Positions 22,112 to 33,241 of a DNA stretch of 64,000 nt are shown piece after piece (within the stretch, counting starts at the first letter, position 1; each line of letters begins with the position of its first letter). The notes beneath the pieces were generated by a model, which saw only the letters and a list, made by a program, of their open reading frames with translations, was not told the origin of the DNA and ran no database searches. Source of the DNA: Lunularia cruciata (Eukaryota > Streptophyta > Marchantiopsida > Lunulariales > Lunulariaceae); contig OX419758.1 in the NCBI GenBank assembly GCA_948567375.1, positions 7,445,001-7,509,000 of the forward strand, read 5' to 3'. The translations under genes and the position numbers were made by a program.

Positions 22112-24871
22112 CTAGGTGGCTTCATAGAAAGGGTAACCTTTCCATTGAACTAGATAGTCCACCCGCGGATGGCGAGTACCACGCATGCGTTTTTGAAGAA
22201 TCCGGTCCACTTTATATTCCTCTGTGCCATCAATGAGTGTCGAATAAGGTCGAATGTCTTGTGTGGAATGACCTTGGCCTGATCGGGGAGCATATCTGTG
22301 TAGTAGGGAGACATGGAACACTTGATGGATCTTCATGTGTGGTGGTAGCTCAAGGTGATAGGCCACAGCGCCGATGCGACAAAGAATCGAGAAAGGCCCA
22401 ATAAAACGAGGTTTGAGCTTACGAGGTCCAACTAATGTGAGGTTGGTTGTTGATAGCCACACTTGATCCCCAACATTGAACTCCATGTGCCTACGATGTG
22501 CATAAGCATACTGCTTCTGTCGATTTTGTGCAATCTGTAATCTGTGCTTGACGCTCTCCACACCTTGTTGGATTCTAGAAACAAATGTGTTGATTGCATC
22601 GACCTTGGTAGCCACTGGACGGATCTTCATCAAGCTAGAAGGTGTGAAGAGATGCTCACCATACATGAGGAAGAACGGAGTGACCTGGGTGGATGCATTC
22701 AGCAAATTGTTGTAATCAAATTCCACCAATGGGAGTAGGGTGTCCCACCTCTCTTGCTCTTCTAAGGTGAAGCCGCGTAACATGTCTTCAATTGTCCGAT
22801 TAGCCTGCTTTGTTTGGCCATCTGTTTGTGGGTGGTAAGCTGTAGACATGTCCAACTCGGTTTTCAAGAAACCAAGGAGTGTTTGCCAAAATAAACTGGT
22901 GAATTGGGTGCCTCTATCGGTGATGAGTACTCTAGACAAGCCATGGTGAGCAAAGACTGCATCTAAGTATAATTGAGCTAGTTGTTGAGCGGTCACCTCC
23001 TTGGTGGTAGGGCGTACATGAATCATTTTGCTGAGCCGGTCCACAAAGACCACAATGGAGTCAAACCCTGAGGTGGTCTTGGGTAATTCACAGACAAGAT
23101 CCATACTCACTTGTTCCCAACGTTGGGTAGGAGTGGGGAGAGGTTGAAGGAGCCCTGTAGGAGCTTGATTAGAAGCTTTGTTCTGTTGACAAAGTAGGCA
23201 GTTATGCACATAGTCCATCACGTCATTGCTCATCTTGGGCCAATAGTAATGGCGCTTGACTACATCCAAGGTCTTGTCCACTTCTACATGAGCTGCAATG
23301 GCCAAATCATGACATTCCGCTAGAATGGTGGTGCGTAATTTGGGGACATTTGGGATCCATAATTTGCCATCCCGAAAGGTGAGTCCTTGGATGCTGGTGA
23401 CACCTTTGGATGATTGTGCTTCTACAATCTGTGGATCAGTTTTTTTAGTAGCCAGAATCTCTTGCCAGAATTCAAGGTTAATCTTAACCTCTGCCACCAA
23501 GTTGTTGGCCATTGGCATGCGGGTGAATACATCTGCAAGTTGCTTCTTACCTTCCACGTAGGTGATTATCATGTTGAAGCGTTGTCGCCACTCTGCCCAC
23601 CAAATTTGGCGACGAGATAGATCCTTTTGCATCTTGAGGTAGACTAGAGGTTTGTGGTCTGTCTCTACTACAAATGCCTTCTCGCCCAAGTAGTGCTTCC
23701 AATGCTTGGTTGCTAGAACGATAGCCAACTCTTTGTGTTCAGTGGTGTGGTAGTTGCGCTCTGCCAATAACAACTTTTGAGAGAAATATGCAGTTGGATG
23801 CCATCCGTCATGCCACTCTTGTTGTAGGACTGCTCCTATTGCTACGCTTGATGCATCTGTAGCCAACTTGATTGGACATTTGGGGTCATACCACTTCAAG
23901 ATTGGTGCATGTAGCAAGGCGGCCTTCAATTCTTGAAAGGCCAACTCTTGTGCAGTTCCCCATGTCCACTTCTTCTCCTTGCCAAGTAGTGCCGTTAAAG
24001 GCTGTGCAACCTTGGAGAAGTCCTTGACAAATCTACAATAGAATCCCGTCAACCCCAAGAACCTCTTAAGTTGAGTCTGATCTTCTGGGGCACTCCACTT
24101 TTGAATGACCTCTATTTTATCTTTCAATACTTGAATGCACTTTGCACTTACTCTATGCCCTATGTAGTCTACTTCAGACTTGCCAAACTCACACTTTGAG
24201 ATTTTGGCGTACAATTGATTCTGTCTTAGAATCTGGAGGACCTCTTGGAGATGTTGTTTGTGTTCTATCATCGTGCTACTATATACTAAGATATCATCCA
24301 AGAAGATGATAACAGACTTATCCAAGTATGGTTGAAATATGTCATTCATTAGACTCATGAAAGGGGTAGGTGCATTGGTGAGGCCAAAAGGCATCACAAG
24401 ATACTCAAAGTGGCCATACCTAGTTCGAAAGGCAGTTTTGTACACATCCTCCTTTGCAATTTGGATTTGATTGTAACTGCTCGGCAAGTCCAGTTTGGTG
24501 AAGTATCTCGCTCCATGGAGTTGATCAAATAGGTCATCCATGCGAGGTAAGGGGTATTTTTTCTTCACTGTTTGCTGATTGAGACCCCGATAGTCAATGC
24601 ACATGTGCATTGTACTATCCTTCTTCTTCACAAACAAGACAGGGGCCCCATTTGGTGATACGCTAGGTTGGATGAACCCTTTCTGCAACATCTCCTCAAT
24701 TTGAGTCTTACACTCCTCCAACTCATGAGGTGATAGGCGATATGGGGCCTTACAAGGAGGTGTCTTCCCCGAGAGTGTCTCTATTTTGTGATCTACTTGC
24801 CTTTTTGGTGGTAATCTTGAGGGTAGATCATCTGAAAAGACATCTTGAAACTCATCCACCACATCCTTCAA
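22112..24871 (-). CDS. pol: Chromovirus Pol: RT, RNase H, integrase, partial chromodomain
   Basis: 919-codon open frame. [12 protein letters not shown] (about 90), [13 protein letters not shown] (motif A, about 130), MPFGLTNAP (about 163) and the catalytic box [11 protein letters not shown] (about 190). RNase [18 protein letters not shown] (about 335), with Glu in TEHKEL and Asp in [10 protein letters not shown]. Integrase: zinc domain ending [12 protein letters not shown], then core Asp in SMDLVCELP and Asp in LITDRGTQF; the catalytic Glu expected in GQTER is Lys (AAG) in GQTKQANR. The frame ends in a chromodomain ([23 protein letters not shown]). The stop at 22112-22114 is TAG for the conserved Trp (TGG); the same frame continues 28 codons to a TAA at 22028-22030. 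The ATG at 24871 is inside the linker between protease and RT. Confidence 0.9.
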   Translation of the reverse strand: MKDVVDEFQDVFSDDLPSRLPPKRQVDHKIETLSGKTPPCKAPYRLSPHELEECKTQIEEMLQKGFIQPSVSPNGAPVLFVKKKDSTMHMCIDYRGLNQQTVKKKYPLPRMDDLFDQLHGARYFTKLDLPSSYNQIQIAKEDVYKTAFRTRYGHFEYLVMPFGLTNAPTPFMSLMNDIFQPYLDKSVIIFLDDILVYSSTMIEHKQHLQEVLQILRQNQLYAKISKCEFGKSEVDYIGHRVSAKCIQVLKDKIEVIQKWSAPEDQTQLKRFLGLTGFYCRFVKDFSKVAQPLTALLGKEKKWTWGTAQELAFQELKAALLHAPILKWYDPKCPIKLATDASSVAIGAVLQQEWHDGWHPTAYFSQKLLLAERNYHTTEHKELAIVLATKHWKHYLGEKAFVVETDHKPLVYLKMQKDLSRRQIWWAEWRQRFNMIITYVEGKKQLADVFTRMPMANNLVAEVKINLEFWQEILATKKTDPQIVEAQSSKGVTSIQGLTFRDGKLWIPNVPKLRTTILAECHDLAIAAHVEVDKTLDVVKRHYYWPKMSNDVMDYVHNCLLCQQNKASNQAPTGLLQPLPTPTQRWEQVSMDLVCELPKTTSGFDSIVVFVDRLSKMIHVRPTTKEVTAQQLAQLYLDAVFAHHGLSRVLITDRGTQFTSLFWQTLLGFLKTELDMSTAYHPQTDGQTKQANRTIEDMLRGFTLEEQERWDTLLPLVEFDYNNLLNASTQVTPFFLMYGEHLFTPSSLMKIRPVATKVDAINTFVSRIQQGVESVKHRLQIAQNRQKQYAYAHRRHMEFNVGDQVWLSTTNLTLVGPRKLKPRFIGPFSILCRIGAVAYHLELPPHMKIHQVFHVSLLHRYAPRSGQGHSTQDIRPYSTLIDGTEEYKVDRILQKRMRGTRHPRVDYLVQWKGYPFYEAT

Positions 24872-24904
24872 TATCTCAGGAATTTGTCCATCAAGTTGTG
24901 CACT

Positions 24905-25462
24905 CTAGACTTCTCTTATTAGACCCATAAAACGTCTATCGGTCTTACAGACAGTTGTTGTCCTTATGACATATAGAGGTAGTTTCTGCCTGTGTGATTT
25001 TTCTTTAACCCCAATGATTGACCATTGGTGGGTTCTCACTACTTTCTTCCTCCAATCCACCATAGGGTTGTACTGCTCCATCCATGGCATGCCTAAAATT
25101 GCATCATAATGAGCTAACTATATCACTCGTCACTCAATTGCTTCCTGATATTCTCTTACAAAGAGGGTTACCCGTCTAGGTAATGATTCAATCCTCTCTG
25201 TTTGCCCATTTGGTAACTCTACTTCTTCACTTCCATCTCTCTCTAGATCCATTCCCAATCTTGTTGCAATAGAGCGAGACAAGAAATTCTCTATTGCTCC
25301 CAGATCTATTAATACTCTCACTTGATTACCTTCTAGGATTCCATTCACGACAATCAATTGTGAGGTTGCCTTTTGGGATCTTTGTGCATTATTCTTCTTC
25401 CTTCCCTTGCTTCTCTGCTTCCTTATTGAGCTAGTAAGGCCGCAAGGTACATTTATTGGCAA
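24905..25462 (-). pseudogene. pro: Chromovirus protease
   Basis: Two frames (25462-25130, 25090-24905) separated by two in-frame stops encode a retropepsin: LIVVNGILEGNQVRVLIDLG, NFLSRSIATRLGMDLE, then DAILGMPWMEQYNPMVDW. The active site is D-L-G-A rather than D-S-G-A, as also seen at 9229-9573. The protease should release Gag and Pol from the polyprotein; the stops prevent a continuous Gag-Pol here. Confidence 0.7.
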
Positions 25463-25552
25463 TCTTTGTTTTCCAAAGTGATTTCCACCTCCTCCTCTTC
25501 AATGTGCCTCTCTATGTTGTTCAAAGATTGCTTGTATGAAGGCCAAGGGCCT

Positions 25553-26541
25553 CTAGGGAAACGAGTACGACAGTTGGTAGATATGTGCCCAATACGGCCA
25601 CAATTGTAACAAAGGCATTGTTCTCCTCGAGTCCCTTCTCCTCGTGGGACTCCATCTCTTTGTTCTTTTACCCGTCCCTGCTCCCCTTGAAGCGGTCATG
25701 CTCCTTGATCCCGGAATCAAAGGTTGCCCAATTCCATCGGTACTGGTCCATCCATGTGTGACATTTCTGCCCAATAATGTTGAGGTGGAACTACTCCTTC
25801 ACCTCCACCTAATGCTCTTGCTATTCTCTATGCACAAGCAATGGCTTCAAATACCGTGTGAGGATTTTGCACCATGACTTCTTGGTGAATCCGCTCTTCC
25901 AACCCTCGTTTGAAATTGTTGAGAGCCTTTGCTAGACTCATGTTGGTAATTGCAACTTGTAGATCCAGAAATGCCTCCACATACTCTTGTACATTATTCT
26001 TATGTCTCAATCCCCATAGTCAGGTTCAAGCCATATGCACAGCATCCATCGATTGGAAATTCTTCAGCAGTCCTTCTTGCATTGCTGTCCATGTAACCTC
26101 CATTCTCTCTGCCAGCATGGATCATTCCCAAGCATCATACCATGTGAGGGCTTTATCGGGCAAGTACCCACATGCAAACACACCTGCAACATGCTCTGTG
26201 ATCTCTGTTGAGAACAATCGGAAATATCGATTCATTCTTGAGATCCAATCTTCCACTACTCCCATCGTATGCTGCTCCTTGTAAGGCTCAATGTTGCAGG
26301 TCTTCTTCATCTGGAGTAGCAATGTGGCTTCATGGTTGATAGGGTTCGTAGGCACGGGTGCCTCTCCAAGTACTTCAGTTGCAGGTATTGGGTTTTGAGA
26401 TGGCTCTTCTTCTTGCATGGCTTGATCGTTCCCGAGGATCTGCACTTGACTTTGTAATGTCTCCATGGTCATCTTAATCTCTCAAAATTCATTCAACATC
26501 CCTTGCATTCCTTGCACCAGTTCTTGCAGTTGCGGATCCAT
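25553..26541 (-). pseudogene. gag: Chromovirus gag with CCHC knuckle
   Basis: I place the start at the ATG at 26541 (MDPQLQELVQGMQGMLNEF), a heptad-like N terminus, because the frame continues into 26472-26122 after one TGA. Capsid-like sequence follows (VVEDWISRMNRYFRLF, LPDKALTWYDAWE), broken by a stop at 26122. It resumes at 26010-25828 (NVQEYVEAFLDLQVAI, NNFKRGLEERIHQEV). The zinc knuckle CYNCGRIGHISTNC lies at about 25565-25612. This is the capsid/nucleocapsid protein of the element; at least three stops inactivate it. Confidence 0.75.
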
Positions 26542-26574
26542 GGTTCCTACAACACTCAATTGCTAATGTTTATT

Positions 26575-27007
26575 TCAATACAGAGTCAATATAATCACTC
26601 TGGAAGGCGCACAAACTATTGGAACTACCATTGGGACCTCGAAAGCTATCACTCGTTGATAATACTCCTCACCAAAATTCCTAACCACAAAATCTCTAAA
26701 TATCACTTTTGGCCTCACTACATAATGGATTTCTACTTGAGTGTTGAAAGGGAGAGGATTTGGGACATTCATATCCATATTATTATAATAGAATGTAGAT
26801 TGTCAAATCCCACTCTCTGTCAAATATCACCACAGGTAGAATCACCAAGTTTGGTGAGTTCATCACTCTGTCCATGAATTCTGCACCAAAGTGATAAACT
26901 AGCAATACCCTCATCTGCTCATGTTGGATGTCCATAACCTTGATGTGGAATGGGTTTGAGAATAGAAAGCTAGGTGCATGAAATTGTCCTCCCGGCGCCT
27001 CCATCAC
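26575..27007 (-). other. Two related short frames upstream of chromovirus gag
   Basis: Between the primer-binding site and gag lie two short frames, 27007-26783 (74 codons) and 26778-26575 (67 codons). They look related: YHFGAEFMDRV...ILPVV...WDLTIY in the first lines up with VRNFGEEYYQRV...MVVPIV...ILTLY in the second at the same spacing. They may be one ancestral two-module protein split by a frameshift near 26780. I do not recognise the family. Confidence 0.45.
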
Positions 27008-27127
27008 ATCCGCTCTCTAAAGTCCATCCTAAGTCTAGCGATTACTCTATGTTCTCCACCTCACATTACTCAATTTTAGTAGTTTGTGCTATTCCAAGAG
27101 GGGTGATCCACTCTCTTGGACTAGAAC

Positions 27128-27144
27128 ACTCTCTCTGATATCAT
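27128..27144 (-). other. Candidate primer-binding site (initiator Met tRNA)
   Basis: Directly inside the 5' LTR the minus strand reads ATGATATCAGAGAGAG. Plant initiator-Met-tRNA sites read TGGTATCAGAG, so this differs by one base over the first 11. Confidence 0.65.
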
Positions 27145-27833
27145 TGTAATACTCCAAGGACAAGAGAAGAGAGAAAACACAGATTGCACACTCAAACATT
27201 AGATGCCCCAGGGGAGCACCTTCTCTTTATTATATAGACAAAGAGGATCTCCTCCAAGGAAGCTCCACCATAGGATTAGGGATACAGATAGGTGACATGT
27301 CAGTAAGCTCCACCCTTGGATTAATTATTTGGATGGGTGACATGTCTGGTCTAGGTCCTATATGGTTGGTCAAACAAGCTTTGACCGGAGGGAATCTTTT
27401 AGGGAATCTTCTTGTAGGAATCTCAAAATCACGTGAGTAAGGTACCATTGGAAAGCTATGGATGAGACAAAGTAGGGGGAAGGGAAGGCAAGCCTTTCCT
27501 CCATTCCGGGGGGGCAGGGAATTTGCACATTTTTGGCCTAATTCATCCGTTTAGGCCTCTGAAATTGCCTTCAAAGATTTTGGGCATATTTTGGTTCCTA
27601 CTCTATTAGTAGAAGTCCCCTTTTGGTGATACCTCTTTCAGATCTGTTTAGTCCATCATGTGTAACATCCTTCCATTTGTTACCAAATCAATTCTCACCT
27701 TTTAATCATATGTCTAGCTATTGGTTCTAAGGTTCTCAAGTCTATTTCGGTTTTTGCCCTATTAGTAGAAGTACTCTTTTGGTGATACTTCTATCTTATC
27801 TATTTTGACCATCATGTATAACATCATTCTAGC
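27145..27833 (-). repeat. Chromovirus 5' LTR, outer end missing
   Basis: Matches 21289-22014 from the TGTAATAC end, but similarity stops after CATCATTCTAG at about 27833, where the other LTR goes on for another 75-80 bp to its GTATTACA end. The missing part is the start of U3. What follows (CATAATATAAATGC...) is unrelated. A small indel is present near 27395-27410. Confidence 0.85.
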
Positions 27834-28009
27834 ATAATATAAATGCATACTCCCACTCACCAATCAATAATTCTAGCATGTCTAAATCCACTTCTCCATA
27901 TGCATCCTCATCTTCTAATCTTTCATGCAAGGTCTACAAATCTAACTTTATAATCCTTTGTATACATTTCTTAATATTTCTGCTAAATTACCACAAGTAC
28001 TCCCTCTGG

Positions 28010-28410
28010 GCATGTTGTATTTGAACTTGGTCCTCCTTGCTTGAATCTTGAATCATCAAAAATAACAACTCGATTCATGAATCTCGAGCTTGGTCCGACA
28101 TGCTCTCAATATCATTTGGGCATGTTGTATTCAATGCTGTCCTCCTTGCTTGATTCCTTCATCACCAAAATTAACACTTTGTCTAGGCATGTTGTACTCA
28201 ATGCTGTCCTCCTCACTTGATTCAGCACCCTGTCCTCCTTTGGGCATGTTGTATTCAATGATGTCTTCCTCCCTTGATTCCTTCATCACCAAAATTAACA
28301 CTTGGTCAAGGCATGTTGTATTCAACCTGTCCTCCTCACTTAATTCAGCATCTTGTCCTCCTTGCTTGATTCCTGAATCACCAAAAATAACACTTGGTCA
28401 ACATGCTCTA
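28010..28410. repeat. Tandem repeat of about 115-130 bp
   Basis: Blocks of GGGCATGTTGTATTCAATG, TGTCCTCCTTGCTTGATTCC and CACCAAAATTAACACTTGGT recur in order three to four times. The plus-strand frame 28090-28614 stays open across them only because the units keep frame; its protein is a Met/Leu/Ser-rich repeat with no known family, so I do not call a gene. The flanks (27834-28009 and 28411-28655) show nothing recognisable. Confidence 0.7.
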
Positions 28411-28655
28411 CTCTTCTCAATGCAATACTTTGTTCTATTCGTAATGACAAGCAAGCTACAAGATAAAAATAATCAATTTGTAACTTGTACTAGTTTAAAT
28501 AGTAACTTGAGTATTTTAGATATAATTTCAAACAAATTCATTTCCCCTTTCCACTTTCACACAACACACTTTAACCTTCACACAACGTACTCTTCTATTC
28601 TTCACAAAGCTTAATCCTCAAATCTTTACACTATGCTATCAATACTTTCTTGATC

Positions 28656-29343
28656 TGTAACACCCATTTGTGCATGTGTGTGGTATCGTGATATTTAGCT
28701 TGGTATTACAAGTACTTGAGAGATATTATTTATATAGAGATAAAGGATGGTTCTACATTAATCATGATTAGCTAAAGTTAGTCATAGCTAAGATAGAGTG
28801 GACCTTACTTTAGAGGATGTGGAAAAGATGAGCACCACTATTTTGGATTCTAGTGTGTTGACTAGGTATTATTCCTAGGTGTTTGGCTTTGAGGAAAGAG
28901 TTGAGAACTCGTGGGCCGCAAGCCTTTTTGTTTTGGATTCTTCTATAGTTCAAAGATAGCCCATGTGAAGGAATCCTTGACTTAGTGGTTGGGTCAAGAT
29001 AAGATCACATGCTAGTGGAATGTGCCCATGTGAATGGATATTCTTTTCTACTTTTTGACTTTACTTGACTTTTAGTCCAGTAAGTTGAGTTACTACGGTA
29101 ATTAGTAACTTTGGCGTGTAATTATTTCACAAGTATATAAATAATGGGTGAGGAGGTACTCATCATCCTTTCATTTGCAATTATCTTTCTCTCATTGAGT
29201 TCTCTAGTGAGCAATATCTTGAGTCTTGGAGTATTAGCCTTGGAGGAGTATAATGGAGTTGGGGTTCCTTGCTTTCTTAGTCCATGGTGCGCTACCATAA
29301 TAGCCATCAGAGGTTCATCTTGAGTGAGAGACAAACCGGCTCA
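28656..29343 (+). repeat. Solo LTR of the Gypsy-1 family (copy D)
   Basis: 688 bp, begins TGTAACACCC and ends CCGGCTCA, in the opposite orientation to copies A-C. No internal sequence flanks it on either side, so it is a solo LTR, the usual product of recombination between two LTRs. Candidate promoter: TATATAAAT at about 29134-29143. No clear 5-bp target-site duplication (TGATC on the left, AAGAT on the right). Confidence 0.85.
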
Positions 29344-30652
29344 AAGATCTAGTATTCCTCGTGCAATGCGTTCTCATTAGCTCAGATTTCTTGTTCTCGT
29401 CCGGCTTGTCGTGTCCTGCTCATGCAATTCTTTTATGTTCTCCCCCGCTTGTGCAATCATTTTCATTCTCGTATGTAATCTATTTTCATCACTTGTCTTG
29501 TTCTTGCCGGGGGGACAAGGAGCGCAATCCATCACCTATCTTCATTGTCCCCACTTTGGTTGCCTATCCCATTCACAACGTTACCCCGTTCACCCTAACC
29601 TAATCAACCATGTTATTTACTCTAATGTGTAATTAATGCATTACGGAGTGATAACATAAATTTCCATATTCCTTACTTTCTACAAACCACCCTTACGGAG
29701 TGTGCTAATAATAAGGAACTTGACCGAAACTCCGGAACTATCTCTTTTTGTCCCAAACCTGCACTCCGCACCGCTTAGTCAAAACTTCAGAACAATCTAT
29801 ATGAAAAGAAACGGAGCATCGTAAATCTATTTCTGAAACCCCTTACTGTCATCTCCCGAGATATAGAATTACGGTAAGACTATGGCGCTGTTACTTCCTT
29901 GCGCCGGTTGCAATTGCTTAATTTTACAAATCTCACCTTTGCGTAGACCTCTTTCTGCACATAAAAGTCCTCAGTTCTGACGATTGAGTTCCTCGAGTAC
30001 TATAAGCATCTCCTGAGCAACAACACAACCTAGTTCTAGATGAGATTCTTTGCATCTAATATACAGGACAAATCAGTCCATTCACACGGATATCACGTCA
30101 TTGCCCGGGTGTCCTTCAGCACGTACCTTGCATCAAAGGAAGTGAGTAATATGATTAGAATTCGTGAAATTCGTGCACTTATCTTTTCAGTCAACTTTCG
30201 ATAACTGCCTCGGTTCCGGCTTGGTGTTCTTTAGGTTATTCCGGTTTGCATTATCCCCAAAACTTTGTGAGTGAAACTTTTTAAATAATTTCAGAATGGG
30301 AATTTGGGTAATGGGAGTCAAGGTGCGTTTATCGAGAGTATTGGGGGACTCTTGGGTTCGCATGGATGTGGCCGCACGTTCTCGTGTAAAGATTTCGCAA
30401 ATATCTATTTTGTCTTGTAGTGCGGGAGAAGGCAGCCGTTAGTTTGTCATTTCTCGGTATCGCACATCTCTTCGGCCGTCTCTTTTGGTCTCCGTCACCG
30501 AGATTTATTCTTTGGCAGACGAAAACGGTTAACAACGAATATTGACCGGCGATTCCCCAGTCCTCTCACTGAGAAGATGACAGAATTTATTCTGGTACGT
30601 ATTGGCTAATTAATGGGAATACCTTTCACATATTAACTCTCTCCTGTAGGGT
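29344..30652. other. No gene seen
   Basis: Composition changes here to more mixed, less AT-rich sequence and no transposon motif is recognised. Short frames at 29361-29632 and 30329-30535 show no family features. Looks like single-copy intergenic DNA. Confidence 0.4.
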
Positions 30653-30663
30653 TATAATTATGA

Positions 30664-30766
30664 GAGAAAAAGGCGACCGCACAGAGAACAAGAAAGGATG
30701 GAAAGACCCCATCAAACCCTACAAGGGAGAGACAACAAAGGTAAAGTGGTGCTAGGCCCCAATCGG
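30664..30766 (-). mobile_element. Truncated RLE-LINE 3' tail (T1)
   Basis: 103 bp matching the 3' UTR of the LINE at 49426-53171: GGCGACCGC, AAGGATGG-AAGACCCCATCAA, ACAAGGGAGAGACAA and GCTAGGCCCCAAT in order. It is flanked by an 11-bp direct repeat TATAATTATGA (30653-30663 and 30767-30777), a target-site duplication. Confidence 0.88.
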
Positions 30767-30796
30767 TATAATTATGAAACGCAAACGCAAATCAAT

Positions 30797-30886
30797 TGTT
30801 TTTTTTTCAATCTTTGATCCCTCCCTTGTAAGTCTTGATGGGTTTTCCATCCTTCATATGGTCAAAATATACGGTCATCTTTTTCT
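30797..30886 (+). mobile_element. Truncated RLE-LINE 3' tail (T2)
   Basis: The tail in plus orientation: CCCTTGTAAGTCTTGATGGG, then CCATCCTTCATATGGTC, ending in GGTCATCTTTTT. Flanked by a 9-bp direct repeat CAAATCAAT (30788-30796 and 30887-30895). It sits just 30 bp from T1. Confidence 0.7.
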
Positions 30887-30895
30887 CAAATCAAT

Positions 30896-32514
30896 AATTT
30901 TCTAGAAATCAATATACAAACCGAGTTGCAAATCAATGACAGATATTAGAAATAAAAATAAATTATTTTCCAGATAATTCGAAACAAACTCTCACATCAC
31001 CAATCGATCGTAGGAAATGTCTTTGTTGTATTCTATTAGAGTCTATTAGAGTGGCTCTTTTCAATGAAATCATCACCCAAGCCAATCTGCACCTCTATGA
31101 TACTATTATTTTTTATCCTTTCTTGTCATAAGTTTTACACTTCATTATTGCCGTTATTGATTTTATAAGCAATTGAAGACATATTGAGAAATATTACATG
31201 TATATCTATGAAATTTCATTTTGACATTTACGTGAGTCGCCATTTTCCTATTTACAACTATATTCAACTTGATTTTGGAACGATATATGCTATCATGATC
31301 ATCTACATTTCTGAATAAAAGTTGAAGATTAAAATTTAGTGCGTTTACATTTTCTTTTTCTAAATTTAATTTTAGGTATGATCCAAAATTTTGACATGCT
31401 TTCCTCAATGAGCAATTGGCCCAAATTTTTTGGAGTCTTTTCAATTTGGTGAAAATTATATATTTTGGTCATATATATTTAAACTAATAAAATTCTCAAT
31501 ACATAGATTGAATTAATGATTATGTAAATTATCAAATAAATTTAATTTTATTTAATTTTATTTATGATTTATTTTCCATTTAATAAATTATATTGTAAAA
31601 TAAGATCAATATTTCTTCAAATTTTGAATTTCTTCAAAATGATATGTAAAATAAAATATAAAATAAAAAGAATATCAATCTCATAATTGTAATGAATATG
31701 CTAAAAAATGATGATAACTAATAGTTAAAAATATAGTATATATATTAATAACAAACATAAAATATTGATAATTCATTGGATCGATACTATTGGAATTTAG
31801 TTCCATTTAACTTCTTAATTTTTTTCCCTTGGAGGGCTAGATAAGATCTTCTCATCCTTCTTGTTACCATAAGCAATAATCTATTTCATCATGATTATGA
31901 ATATAAATTAATACATATTTTTTCCTAGAAATTTGATCATTAATGGTAAATTATAAAGGATGGACTGCACCCATCAATTTGCTCTCGATCAGAAATACAC
32001 TCTAGCAATGATGATTCTTTTGAGTAGACTCGATATAAACTCAAGAAAAAATCATTTTCGGTTTGTTTGTAAAACTCGCTATAAACCCAGGAAAAATTCA
32101 TTAAGGTTTATTTGTGAGATTTATCGCATTCGTGATTAACGATTTCACACCCGGTAAATATTTGCCTCTAATGTGTAACGTGTGTTTAGGGACTTTGTGT
32201 ACTAGGTTAGAATATATCTTTCATTACCTTGATTTCTTGTATGAGATACAAGTCCATTGCAAAATAAGGTATTTAACCTTGTTACAAGTTTACTCATTTT
32301 TTAGAACGGTGCAATCTATAAAAACAATCATTCTAGGGGAGACTTCTCTGGATACTCCAATAGTTTATAGAAAAATTTCACCTAGAGTGAAGTTTGTAAG
32401 GTCTAAAAAAATTTCAAGGTCTACATTTTAGGTCCGATATTACAACTTGCATATTTAGGTTCGATAAGGTAAATTTTTCATGTCAATACTATTGGTCTCA
32501 CACCATTTTACCTC
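30896..32514. other. AT-rich DNA without genes
   Basis: Strongly AT-rich, especially 31440-31960, with runs of AAATTTTATTTAATT type. The frames at 31163-31444 (minus) and 32114-32431 (plus) have no recognisable features. Confidence 0.4.
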
Positions 32515-32520
32515 TTTTAT

Positions 32521-32830
32521 CTCTCCCTTTAAGTCGTGAGGGGTCTTTCCGTCCTTCTTATGTTCTATGAGGTAAGCTTTTCTCTCTATTTTTTAGAACC
32601 TTGTCCGGCTTGAGGGGTTTTCCCGTCCTTCTTGTGTTCTATGAGGTATGCTTTTTTTTTTCTCTATTTATGAGAACCTTGTCCGGCTTGAGGGGTTTTC
32701 CCGTCCTTCTTGTGTTCTATGAGGTATGCTTTTTTTTTCTCTATTTATGAGAACCTTGTCCGGCTTGAGGGCCCTCCCGTCTTTCTTGTGTTCTATGAGG
32801 TCAGCTTTTCTCTCTATTTTTTTTAACCTT
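32521..32830 (+). repeat. Tandem array of RLE-LINE tail units
   Basis: Four head-to-tail copies of a 77-78 bp unit starting near 32521, 32599, 32677 and 32754. Each reads CTTGTCCGGCTTGAGGGG, CCGTCCTTCTTGTGTTCTAT, GAGGT and a T-run. The unit matches the last part of the LINE 3' tail (GGCTTGATGGGGTCTTCCCATCC...TGTTCTACGCGGTCGCC-T). The first unit is the most diverged. Confidence 0.85.
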
Positions 32831-33228
32831 TAATCCGCACCGCTTGTCCATCACGACGCGGTTCAGCATTTAGCCTTTGGACGTTAAATACCCACACTAT
32901 TGAACTCCAAATATATTGTTTTTGGGGACCACTTCTCCAATTTGAACGGTTTCTTAAAGATGGAAAGAGGCGACCGCGTGGGACCGCGCAGTAATTTAAA
33001 GTACTCTTTCTAGATGGGATTTAACTGCCAAAATCGAAAACTTTGTGTAATGGGAACGCAGCATGAGGTCATGAGTGCCCTTATGAGAATTTAGCTCATA
33101 AGAATTATCTAGCGTATTGGTCTGAAGTACGTCAACCAACTGAGGTTGTTGAGATGCTCTAGAAGAGGTTGTTGAGATGCTGTATTTTCAAAATGTTGCC
33201 TCAATGAATTAGATACAATTACTTGGTA
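32831..33228. other. No gene seen
   Basis: Short intergenic stretch with GAGGTTGTTGAGATGCT repeated at about 33143 and 33166 and a GGCGACCGCGTGGGACCGCG block at about 32965, which resembles a very short LINE 3' end. Nothing else recognised. Confidence 0.35.
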
Positions 33229-33241
33229 CAACTAGTGTCAA

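Larger units (their letters stand above)
21289..27833 (-). mobile_element. Chromovirus (Ty3/gypsy with chromodomain), nearly complete
   Basis: Minus-strand LTR retrotransposon with the best-preserved pol in the window. On the minus strand: 5' LTR (27833-27145), primer-binding site (27144-27128), two short related pre-gag frames, gag with CCHC knuckle, protease, RT, RNase H, integrase, chromodomain, polypurine tract, 3' LTR (22014-21289). LTR ends are TGTAATAC...GTATTACA. The 5' LTR lacks its outer 75-80 bp. Stops in gag and protease, an integrase Glu-to-Lys change and a TGG-to-TAG stop in the chromodomain mean it is not autonomous as it stands. Confidence 0.9.

Noticed and set aside
28010..28410. 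CRISPR-like array
   Set aside because: Units are long, imperfect and lack regular unique spacers; the genome is eukaryotic.
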